Source: Planctomycetia bacterium
GTDB taxonomy: Bacteria; Planctomycetota; Planctomycetia; Pirellulales; UBA1268
Direction: 5' to 3'
Length of the DNA stretch: 34,496 bases
Assembly (NCBI GenBank): GCA_021414115.1
Contig: JAIOPD010000022.1
Coordinates: forward strand, 1 to 34,496
Below, one piece after another: positions 14,592 through 22,136 of the stretch; position 1 is the first letter of the stretch, and each line of letters starts with the position of its first letter. The notes under the pieces were generated by a model, which had not been told where the DNA came from, ran no database searches, and saw nothing but the letters and a program-made list of their open reading frames with translations. Both the position numbers and the translations under genes were made by a program.

Positions 14592-14661
14592 GGATATCCT
14601 TGATGAACGGTCGGGAGTTGCTCGAAATGTAGCCCGCCGGGACCGCCCAGTCCAGCAGGCC

Positions 14662-15787
14662 TCACGCGTCGTCGTCGGCCGTGGGGGCCGATCCCGAGGC
14701 TTTCCAGCGGAGATACGCGTTGAAGAAGCCGTCGAGATTGCCGTCGAGCACGCTCTGAAAGTTGCCGACGTAATGGCCCGTGCGCTGGTCCTTCACCCGC
14801 TGGTCGGGGTGGAGGAAGTAGTTGCGGATCTGTGAACCGAAACCCGTCTTGGGCTGCTGCTTGTAGCGGGCGAGCTGCTCGGCCTCGCGCTTCTCCTCCT
14901 GGAGCCTCGCGATCCGTGCCCGGAGCATCTTGATGGCCGTGGCCCGGTTCTTGTGCTGGCTCCGTTCGCTTTGGCACTGCACCACGATGCCCGTGGGGAA
15001 GTGCGTCAATCGGATCGCACTCGACGTCTTGTTGACATGCTGCCCGCCGGCGCCGCTGGCCCGGAACACGTCTTCGCGGATGTCCTCGTCTTTGAGTTCG
15101 ACCTCCGTGTCGTCGTCGGCAATCTCAGGAGCGACGTCGACCGCCGCGAAACTCGTCTGCCGTTTGCCTTCGGCGTTGAAGGGACTGATGCGGACGAGCC
15201 GGTGGATGCCGGTTTCCCCTTTCAGGTAGCCATAGGCCTGGGGGCCCTTGATGGCGACCGTGGCGCTCTGGATACCGGCCACCGCGTCGTCCTGGCGGTC
15301 GAGCAGCTCGATCGCGTAGTCGTGCTTCGTCGCCCAGGCGGAATACATCCGCAGGAGCATCTCAGCCCAGTCGTTGGCGTCGGTGCCGCCGTCACGGGCG
15401 TGGATCGAGACCAGGGCGTCGCAGGAGTCGTGCGCCCCGGAGAGGAGCGACGCGAGCTCGAGCGCATCGACCATTTTCTCGAGACGGTCGGCCTCGGCGG
15501 CCAGTTCGGGCTCGAGCGAGACGTCTTCGCGGGCCAGTTCCTCCAGTGCCTCGAGGTCGGCGCCGGCGGCGACCGCCTCCTCGAGCGGCTTGAGGATGGA
15601 GTTGATTCCCTTGAGCTCGGCGACGGTGGCCTGCGCCTTCTCGGAGTTATTCCAGAAGTCGGCCTCGCTCATCGCTCCTTCGAGTTTCTGGGCCGATTGC
15701 CTGCGTCCGTCCCAGTCAAAGAGAGTCTCGGAGCTGGAGGAGACGGGCCCGGATCGATGCAGAGCGATTGAGAAGTGCGGTATCCAT
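14662..15787 (-). CDS. prfB: Peptide chain release factor 2, expressed through a programmed +1 frameshift
   Basis: RF2 recognises UGA and UAA stop codons. The gene is in two frames. Frame one starts at ATG 15787 and reads 23 codons ([20 protein letters not shown] then DSL) up to an in-frame TGA at 15718-15716. A +1 shift at CTT TGA C joins Leu23 to Asp of GACTGGGACGGA and continues to 14662, giving 374 residues against about 365 in E. coli. The joined N-terminus ([19 protein letters not shown]) matches the family layout. The stop-recognition tripeptide SPF falls at about 201-203 and the catalytic GGQ ([16 protein letters not shown]) at 247-249, matching E. coli numbering within a few residues. 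A start at an internal ATG (15672) would lose the first helix and is unlikely. infA follows 70 bp downstream. Confidence 0.95.
15715..15721 (-). promoter_or_regulatory. Programmed +1 frameshift site of prfB (CTT TGA C)
   Basis: On the minus strand CTT (15721-15719) is followed by TGA (15718-15716) and C (15715), the classic RF2 autoregulatory heptamer. Low RF2 makes ribosomes pause at UGA and slip +1 so that full-length RF2 is made. Upstream, the stimulatory Shine-Dalgarno-like AGGGGG seen in E. coli is absent; the sequence is CTCCGAGACTCT. Confidence 0.92.
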
Positions 15788-15843
15788 GCAGCGGATTCTA
15801 CGCGGCCCTTGCCCCGCGGAGAAGCCGAGTCTCCGGAGGCACG

Positions 15844-18009
15844 CTATCGCACGCGTCTGACGGTGGGCGTCGTTGCGGAGGACGCCATCGCGGCGAGCGC
15901 GGCCCGGCCTGCCGCGGTGTCGTCGTCGAGGATCGTGCCGATGCCTCGCCAGGCCGATTGGGAAATCGTCACCCCCGAGGGGTTCGAAAGCGCGACTCCG
16001 AAAGTCTCGTTGGCCTCCCGCAACCGGTCGCCTTTCACGGCCACTCGCAGCGTCATGGTCGTTTGGCCCGCCGCGAACCGCAGGGTGCCGCCGCCGCGAA
16101 CGTAGTCGCGGCCCGCGATGGCCGTTCCGTTGGCCGTCGCCCACGTGACCGTCACCGCCTGGGCGGATGCCGCCGAGAGCCTGACCGTGAACGTCATCCA
16201 GCGGGTGCCGTACGCCCCTTCGGCGATCGATGCGGAACCGATCGACACGACGGGCACTGGCGGCGGTGGCGGGGCCACGCTCCAGAGCGAGCCGTCGCCG
16301 GCCGCGACGACGGCCCGGTAGCGATGGGCGGCGGCGAGGGGCTCATCCATGCGGTGAAACTTCGCGAAATCACCCCAGGGAGCGGCGCCCGCCTGGCCCG
16401 TGAACTGAAAGTCGACGAACAGATCCATGCCCGCGGCGTCGAGGCCGCGGAGGTAGTCGCGCTCGATGTCGCCCATTCGCGGGTCGTTCGTCGCGGCGTA
16501 GAAGGCGGCCTGGTAGGCCGCGCCGCGGCCATCCAGATGGGGTCCACCCTCGTAGGCGACGAGCTGGATCGTCCGGCCGAGGCGGGCCGCCCACTCCTGC
16601 GCGAGCCGCTCGTGATTGGCCGTCCATGCCAGGCTCGTCGCCACGTTGGCCCGGGTGTCGGCGAGAACGCGATCGACGGTGGTCGCGGCCGTAGAGCCCG
16701 CCCGCTGCTCGTCGGTGGGCGTGATGTAGGGGGCGATGGCGATCGCGTCGAACGAGCCCCCCATCGCCTCCGCGATCTGGCCCGTCACCCAGTCGACGGC
16801 CGCCCAGCCGGCGGCGATGCGGACGAGCCGACTGGTCTGGCCGGCGAACACGACCGACCAGATGTCCATGTCGCGCTTCGCCTCGCGGCCCGCGATCTGC
16901 CACTGGGCGAGGTCTGGATCAAGCCCCGCGTTCTCGGGCAGCCGTGCCTGGTCGGCGATCCAGTGCGAGGCCTCGAAGCCCCAGCCGAAGTTCCAGACCT
17001 CATTGGCCCATTCGACGTGAACCCTGCGGCCCGGCTCGAGGTGGTCGCGGACATAGGTCGCGAAGTTCCGCACGAACGTGTCGTCCGCCTGGTAGGGCAT
17101 GTTGAACCACGGGTCGGCATCGAGGTCGTTGGCGAGCTGCACCATGTATTCGACCGACATGCCGTTGACGAGCGGTTCACTCACGGTGCCGCCGGGCCCG
17201 GAGCCCTGGCGGATGTCCTTGGCGTCGCGGCGGTCGGCCCAGGTGCGGATGTCGGACGAGTTGGTCTCCTGCATGCCCATGAAGCGGAGCGTGTGGAAGG
17301 GGGCAAGCCGCTCCAGGAAGAGCGGATGGAAGGGGGAGAAGGCAGCGGCCGGCGACCACTGCTGGCCGGCAAAACGCCGCCCCTGCCAGTCGGGCATCCA
17401 GACGTTGAAGTTACGAGCAGGATTCGCCGGATTCGTCGACTCGATGACCATGAAGATGCCATCGCCAGTCGGCGTGACCTGGAGATCGGCGAAGTTCCGG
17501 CCCGTAGCGGTCGTGCCGCTGGCGACCACGCGGGCGTCGAAGCCGAAGGTCACCACGCCGCTGCCGTCCCACTCCGCCCGGTACGTGCCCCCCGCATAGG
17601 CTCCGCCGAGGCCGCGAAACATGAGCGTGCCGGCCCGCTGCTGGATGACCTGCCCCGAGGCGTTGGTCCACGACGCGAGTCGCGTGACATTGCCGTCGGC
17701 ATCGAGCGACAACGGGGGCGTCGAGGGATCGTCCCACGTCGTGCCCCACGTGGCCGTGTTGAAGGCCTGCGCGATCCAGGGCCGCGAAGCCTTGAAGGCA
17801 TCGGTGAACGTCCAGGCGGGCGACCAGTCGACGACGTTCTCGAGGTTCATCCCGACGGCCATGTGGGCGTCGGCCGCCATCATTCCGCGGGCCTCGAGCT
17901 GCTCGACGCCCGCGGCGGTTGCGGAACGCCGCGCGGGCGATTGTGCCGAGCAAAATGCGGCGGCCGGGGCATTTTGAAACAGCGTACGAACCGAGTTACG
18001 GGCGTTCAT
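15844..18009 (-). CDS. Exported glycoside-hydrolase-like protein with C-terminal Calx-beta domain
   Basis: 721 residues. The N-terminus is the planctomycete export type: basic start MNARNSVRTLFQNA, then ATAAGVEQLEARGMMAADAH. The central region (about 60-590) has features of a clan A TIM-barrel glycosidase: VEWANEVWNFGWG with Asn-Glu (Glu337) as possible acid/base, and VAYEGGPHLDG with Glu487 as possible nucleophile. A Pro-rich linker (PPPPPVP) leads to one Calx-beta domain (about 606-705, ASIAEGAYGTRWMTFTVRLS and GTLRFAAGQTTMTLRV), ending in ILDDD. The ATG at 18009 is preceded by GGAGAGGG at 18021-18014. The catalytic residues are proposed from motif context only; a cellulose-binding or adhesive role is an alternative. 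Next on this strand, 56 bp downstream, is prfB. Confidence 0.75.
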   Translation of the reverse strand: MNARNSVRTLFQNAPAAAFCSAQSPARRSATAAGVEQLEARGMMAADAHMAVGMNLENVVDWSPAWTFTDAFKASRPWIAQAFNTATWGTTWDDPSTPPLSLDADGNVTRLASWTNASGQVIQQRAGTLMFRGLGGAYAGGTYRAEWDGSGVVTFGFDARVVASGTTATGRNFADLQVTPTGDGIFMVIESTNPANPARNFNVWMPDWQGRRFAGQQWSPAAAFSPFHPLFLERLAPFHTLRFMGMQETNSSDIRTWADRRDAKDIRQGSGPGGTVSEPLVNGMSVEYMVQLANDLDADPWFNMPYQADDTFVRNFATYVRDHLEPGRRVHVEWANEVWNFGWGFEASHWIADQARLPENAGLDPDLAQWQIAGREAKRDMDIWSVVFAGQTSRLVRIAAGWAAVDWVTGQIAEAMGGSFDAIAIAPYITPTDEQRAGSTAATTVDRVLADTRANVATSLAWTANHERLAQEWAARLGRTIQLVAYEGGPHLDGRGAAYQAAFYAATNDPRMGDIERDYLRGLDAAGMDLFVDFQFTGQAGAAPWGDFAKFHRMDEPLAAAHRYRAVVAAGDGSLWSVAPPPPPVPVVSIGSASIAEGAYGTRWMTFTVRLSAASAQAVTVTWATANGTAIAGRDYVRGGGTLRFAAGQTTMTLRVAVKGDRLREANETFGVALSNPSGVTISQSAWRGIGTILDDDTAAGRAALAAMASSATTPTVRRVR

Positions 18010-18183
18010 AAAACCCTCTCCGCTCGTCACGTCGCGGGAAAAACAGGATTTCAGCAGATCCGATTCCCTGAACCCTTTCCCCGCCGCCTGGCACTCAAGC
18101 AACTGGCGTGCCAGACTCGCGCGCCGCCGACGCCTGCGAATGACCTACCCGGCAAACCAATCCGACCCCGTTTCGATGTGAAC

Positions 18184-18220
18184 CGTATTCCCCGCGCTCG
18201 CGCTTGGGGCTTCCCGGCGG
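18184..18220. repeat. Single arm of the dispersed GC-rich repeat
   Basis: CGTATTCCCCGCGCTCGCGC continues with TTGGGGCTTCCCGGCGG, the same as the right arm of the composite element at 8163-8200 apart from a few bases at the end. It lies between the divergently placed exported protein start (18009) and the 3' end of dprA (18259). No left arm is found here. Confidence 0.75.
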
Positions 18221-18258
18221 AGAGCCGACGCCGGCGTTTCATGCGAGTCGCATGCCCC

Positions 18259-19395
18259 CTACGTGCGTTCGACCCGATTGCCGGGCAGGCGGCGGAGGAT
18301 GCGCCGCATCTCCAAGACGCCGATCGTTGAGAGCACCTGCGACGCGGCGAGGCCGCTGGCGGCCATGAGCTCGTCGATGTCGACCGTGGCGTGATCCCCG
18401 TGACCGTCGATCGCCGCGAGCACCTGTTGCTCAACATCACCGAGTTGCAGTTCCGCCGGCGATCTCACCTCCCGGCCGTCGGCAGTGGTCGTCGTTTCGA
18501 AGAGTGGTCCGAGTTCCTCGAGGATGTCGTCGACGCTCTCGACCAGCCGGGCCCCGTCGCGGATCAGCTTGTGGCAGCCGCGGGCCATTCGGCAGTCGAT
18601 CTGGCCCGGCACTGCGAAGACCTCGCGGCCCTGTTCGCCCGCGAGCCGCGCCGTGATCAGCGCCCCCGACCGATCGGCCGCCTCGACGACGACTGTGCCG
18701 AGCGACAGTCCCGACACGATCCGGTTGCGCTGGGGAAACGACCCGGCACGCGGTCCGGCAAAAGGCGGCGCCTCGCTCACCAGGGCGCCATGGGCGATGA
18801 CCTCCTTGGCGAGGTCGGCATGCTCGGGGGGGTAGATGTTGAGCACGCCCGTGCCAAGCACCGCGATCGTGCGGCCGCCGGCGTCGATCGCGCCGCGGTG
18901 GGCCGCGGCGTCGATGCCGCGGGCGAGTCCGCTGACGACGGTATAGCCGGCCCGCGCGAGGCCGCCGGCGAGTTGCCAGGCCACTCGGTTGCCGTAGGGC
19001 GTGGCATGGCGGGCGCCCACGACCGAGACGGCGAGGGCGTCGCACGGCTCGAAGCCACCGCGAACGAAGAGCACGCCTGGTGGGTCGTCGATCCGCGAGA
19101 GCAGCGGCGGATAGCCGTCCGCTCCCTCGACGAGCATGTCGATGCCACGGCTGCGGCAGACGTCGATCACCTCCTCGGCCGTGCGATCGGCCACGAGCGC
19201 CGGGATCCGCGCGGCGAGTGCGGGCCCGATCCCGCCGACCGTGGCGATCTCGCGGGAACTCGCCGCGAACACGGCCTGCGGCGAGCCGAACCGCTCGAGG
19301 AGCAACTGTCGGAGCCGGCCGCCGATGCCCGGCACGCACGAGAGTCGAACATGGGCGAGAAAGTCGTCGTCGATCGCCGGGCTGGAGGTGGACAT
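18259..19395 (-). CDS. dprA: DNA-processing protein DprA (Smf)
   Basis: 378 residues. DprA binds incoming single-stranded DNA in the cytoplasm and loads RecA during natural transformation. The order is: N-terminal helix-hairpin-helix region (LSCVPGIGGRLRQLLLERFG and IGPALAARI), Rossmann-fold core (VSVVGARHATPYGNRVAWQL, VVSGLARGIDAAAHRGAI, TIAVLGTGVLNIYPPEHADL, then FPQRNRIVSGLSLGTVVVEA), and a C-terminal winged-helix DprA_WH domain (about 315-378, VLAAIDGHGDHATVDIDELM). All are complete. Other competence genes are not in the window, so competence itself cannot be inferred; DprA is widespread in non-competent bacteria. The ferredoxin gene lies 123 bp upstream on the same strand. Confidence 0.95.
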   Translation of the reverse strand: MSTSSPAIDDDFLAHVRLSCVPGIGGRLRQLLLERFGSPQAVFAASSREIATVGGIGPALAARIPALVADRTAEEVIDVCRSRGIDMLVEGADGYPPLLSRIDDPPGVLFVRGGFEPCDALAVSVVGARHATPYGNRVAWQLAGGLARAGYTVVSGLARGIDAAAHRGAIDAGGRTIAVLGTGVLNIYPPEHADLAKEVIAHGALVSEAPPFAGPRAGSFPQRNRIVSGLSLGTVVVEAADRSGALITARLAGEQGREVFAVPGQIDCRMARGCHKLIRDGARLVESVDDILEELGPLFETTTTADGREVRSPAELQLGDVEQQVLAAIDGHGDHATVDIDELMAASGLAASQVLSTIGVLEMRRILRRLPGNRVERT

Positions 19396-19518
19396 CGGTG
19401 GGGCTCCGGGGGCATCGCGGGCAGAACGTGTACAGGCGTTCCGTTGTATGCGATGCGGCCTTCGCCGTCAAAACGACGGCCCGCGAATACCCGGAGCAGG
19501 CGGACAGGATCGACTGCG

Positions 19519-19914
19519 TCAGCCGGCCGCCACCTTGAGTTCCGCCAGATGCTGGGCCGTGTTCACGAGGCGGTCCCAGTTCTGTTCGACATACTCAGGC
19601 GGGCCGCCGATCTGCGCCACTACCTGGGCGACTTCTTCCGTGGGCACCATCTCGATCGCGTCCCAGGGGCAGACCTTCAGATCGTAGGGATTCGACTTCT
19701 TGCCCGGGATGTGCACGCACACCTCGCAGCCTACGCACCGCTCGATGTCGATCTCGCACCAGCTCTGAAGGTTGTGAAACTGGTCGTACTGCTGAACCTT
19801 GATGATGCAGTCGACGGGGCAGACCTCGAGGCACGACTCGCACCCGGTGCAGTTATCGGCGTTGATGACCGCAAGCTCCTTGGGAAGCTTCTTGCGGGGT
19901 CCGGCTTTGGCCAT
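19519..19914 (-). CDS. Ferredoxin-like protein with two Fe-S cluster motifs
   Basis: 131 residues, a cytoplasmic electron carrier. The first cluster motif is standard: C22TGC25ESC28LEVC32P, fitting a [4Fe-4S] cluster. The second, C60VGC63EVC66, lacks the usual nearby CP; the next Cys-Pro is C82, 15 residues later (after the VHIPGKKSNPYDLK insert). Additional cysteines are Cys36 and Cys53. This spacing resembles ferredoxins with an extended loop and could hold a [4Fe-4S] or be a [3Fe-4S] site. The C-terminal 45 residues (PTEEVAQVVAQIGGPPEYVE) are an extra helical tail. The partner enzyme is not evident; dprA downstream and the sulfotransferase upstream give no clue. Confidence 0.9.
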   Translation of the reverse strand: MAKAGPRKKLPKELAVINADNCTGCESCLEVCPVDCIIKVQQYDQFHNLQSWCEIDIERCVGCEVCVHIPGKKSNPYDLKVCPWDAIEMVPTEEVAQVVAQIGGPPEYVEQNWDRLVNTAQHLAELKVAAG

Positions 19915-20007
19915 GGTGGGTATGATCGGAGGGAAGAGGCGACATTCTGCAACGCACTCATCGTAGCCGGCTCGGGCCGGCCGTCAAAATCGGATCGGCC
20001 CCGGGAA

Positions 20008-20730
20008 TCAGGCCGCCCGGCGTAGGCCGGCGTCGGCGGAGCGCGGGCCGCCGTCCCGGACGGCTCGCGAGGCTCCCGCGTCGTAGTCGTAGCCAAACCG
20101 CTCGATGTCCTCCGCGAAATGGTCGCGGACGAGGGCCACGAGCCTCGGGCTGTAGTAGTCGCGATAGTCGCGGCGGGAACTGGCGTTCACGTGGCCGAGC
20201 GGGGCCACGAGGCCGATCCGCCGACAGACGTGGCTGAAGTCCGCAGCCACCGTCTCATAGCGGCCGAGGAAGTCGACCAGCAGTCGGCCTCGGGGATCGC
20301 AGAGCATCTGCGTCTGCGAGATCTTCCCGCGGCGGATCTCGTAGCGGAGGTAGGCCTCGAAGTCGGGCAGCCGTGTGGCGAATCGGCGGCGATGGCTGAC
20401 GTGGGTGGCGTGTTCCTCGGCGGTGCGGAGGAAGTGGAAATACGACACCATCAGATCCCAGGGATTTCGCACGAAGGCGAACTTGAAGAGCGACTCGAAC
20501 ACGTCGCCGGGGAGGTTCCGACGGAGCGTGTCGGCTGGTGTGTGGGGGCGGAACCTCCGCAGCCGATACGGTGCGTAGTGGTTGACCTTGATGCCGATTC
20601 GTTCGAGCCAGCGGTTGGCCCAGTAATGCTGGCTGTGGTCCGCATGGGGATAGAGCGCGCCGGCCACGCTCGAGCCCGCCGTCTTGGGCACGTGGATGAA
20701 GGCGAACTGGTGGCGGTACGAAATGAGCAT
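20008..20730 (-). CDS. Sulfotransferase family 2-type protein
   Basis: 240 residues. Members move sulfate from PAPS to carbohydrate or other acceptors. The 5'-phosphosulfate-binding loop is seen as FAFIHVPKTAGSSVAGAL (about 9-26), and the 3'-phosphate-binding strand as FAFVRNPWDLMVSYFHFLR (about 83-101). Both are the standard order of the Sulfotransfer_2 type. Arg/His-rich segments follow and the C-terminus has YRDYYSPRLVALVRDHFAED, typical of the family's last helix. I chose the ATG at 20730, because GAGG is 8 nt upstream and because the protein then begins a few residues before the P-loop; a longer open frame reaches 20808 and would overlap lysA. No glycosyltransferases are adjacent, so the acceptor is unknown. 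Confidence 0.85.
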   Translation of the reverse strand: MLISYRHQFAFIHVPKTAGSSVAGALYPHADHSQHYWANRWLERIGIKVNHYAPYRLRRFRPHTPADTLRRNLPGDVFESLFKFAFVRNPWDLMVSYFHFLRTAEEHATHVSHRRRFATRLPDFEAYLRYEIRRGKISQTQMLCDPRGRLLVDFLGRYETVAADFSHVCRRIGLVAPLGHVNASSRRDYRDYYSPRLVALVRDHFAEDIERFGYDYDAGASRAVRDGGPRSADAGLRRAA

Positions 20731-20798
20731 GCGGAAAGCCTCGGGGATCGCGGAGAGTCGCGAAACCCGCCGCCCCCCGCAAGGTCGGTTTCCCGCGA

Positions 20799-22112
20799 CT
20801 AAACGCACTCACCGCGGACGAGGTCCTCGGGCGTCTGCCGGGCGCGGACGAGCCTGTGCGTGCCGCCGTCGACGAGCACCTCGGCCGGCAGCGGCTTCGA
20901 GTTGTAGTTGCTCGCCATCACGAACCCGTAGGCGCCCGCGATCTCGATCACGAGCAGGTCGCCCACCGCCGCCGCGGGCAGGTTCCGCGTGGCCACGAAG
21001 CCGCCGTCGGTCTGTGTGAAGATGTCGCCCGACTCGCACAAGGGGCCGCCCACCGCCACCTCCTCGGCCGCGCCGCGTTCGGCTTCGCCTTGCGGGCAGA
21101 GGCTCATCGGATGGTACGAACCGTAGAGCACCGGCCGAGCGAGCGTGTTGAACCCAGCGTCGACCAGCAGGTATTTTCGCGAGCCCTGCTTTTTGATCGC
21201 GCGGATCTCCGTGACCACGGAGCCCGATTCCGCCGTGAGGTAGCGGCCGGGCTCGATTTCCAGCCGGATGCGGTGGCCGAACCGATCCTCGAGCCGCTTC
21301 CGCGTCGCATCCCAGAGGGTGAAGTAGCCGGAGAGGTCGGCATGCACCTCGCCCGGCTTGTAGGGCACCGGCAGTCCGCCGCCGGCGCTGACCATCGTGA
21401 GCGACCGGCCGACCTCGATCGCCACCCGTTCGAGCGCCTCGGCCACCTCGGCCAGATGCGCAAGATCCGTGCCGCTGCCGATGTGCATGTGGAGTCCGCT
21501 GACGGCGAGCCCGGCCCACTCCGCTCGCCGGAGCACGTCGGGGATCTCCTCGTGCCAGATGCCGTGCTTCGATCCTTCGCCGCCGGTGTTGGTCTTCTGA
21601 CTGTGGCCGTGGCCGAAGCCCGGGTTCACTCGCAGCGTGACGTTCGCCCCGGGCATCCGCTCGGCCAACTGCTCGAGCATGTCGGCGGAGCCGCAGTTGA
21701 CGTGGAGACCATGCTTCACGACCGCATCGAGGCTGTCGCGGTCGAAGATGTCGGCCGTATAGACGATCGGGTGCGCGGGCGGCAGGCCGTCGGGGCCGGG
21801 TTGATGGGCGGCATGGGCCGGGAAGCCGGCGGCGAGCGCCCGGTGGATCTCGCCGGTGCTGACGGCGTCGACGAGCACACCTTCCCGACGGACAAGGTCG
21901 AGGACCGCGAGATTGGAGCAGGCCTTCTGCGCGAACCGCACGGTGTCCCAGGCCGCAAGGTCACGGCATCGACGCCGGATCGTGTCGGCATCGTAGACGT
22001 AGAGCGGCGTGCCGTACTGCCGGGCGAGCGCGGCGACGCTCGCTCCGGCGATCTCGTGGCGGATGCCGACCGCGGCGGGAAGGGATGCAGAGACAGACGT
22101 CGGGGCAATCAT
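20799..22112 (-). CDS. lysA: Diaminopimelate decarboxylase
   Basis: 437 residues. The enzyme decarboxylates meso-diaminopimelate to L-lysine, the last step of lysine synthesis, in the cytoplasm with PLP. The protein follows the E. coli-type LysA closely: RFAQKACSNLAVLDLV with the PLP-binding lysine (about residue 63), LRVNPGFGHGHSQKTNTGGE, SGLHMHIGSGTDLAHL, SAGGGLPVPY, RLEIEPGRYLTAESG, GPLCESGDIFTQ with the catalytic cysteine, and GAYGFVMASNYNSKPLPAEV. No part is missing. It ends 68 bp before the sulfotransferase start. No lysine riboswitch can be recognised upstream (22113-22136 is only 24 bp from the next gene), which suggests co-transcription with the exported protein upstream. Confidence 0.96.
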   Translation of the reverse strand: MIAPTSVSASLPAAVGIRHEIAGASVAALARQYGTPLYVYDADTIRRRCRDLAAWDTVRFAQKACSNLAVLDLVRREGVLVDAVSTGEIHRALAAGFPAHAAHQPGPDGLPPAHPIVYTADIFDRDSLDAVVKHGLHVNCGSADMLEQLAERMPGANVTLRVNPGFGHGHSQKTNTGGEGSKHGIWHEEIPDVLRRAEWAGLAVSGLHMHIGSGTDLAHLAEVAEALERVAIEVGRSLTMVSAGGGLPVPYKPGEVHADLSGYFTLWDATRKRLEDRFGHRIRLEIEPGRYLTAESGSVVTEIRAIKKQGSRKYLLVDAGFNTLARPVLYGSYHPMSLCPQGEAERGAAEEVAVGGPLCESGDIFTQTDGGFVATRNLPAAAVGDLLVIEIAGAYGFVMASNYNSKPLPAEVLVDGGTHRLVRARQTPEDLVRGECV

Positions 22113-22136
22113 GAAGAGGGTTCAGCGAGAGGGGTA

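Noticed and set aside
15662-15787. Frameshift mutation or pseudogene in prfB
   Set aside because: The in-frame TGA lies exactly in the CTT TGA C context of the known RF2 recoding site and both frames encode RF2 sequence, so the break is programmed.
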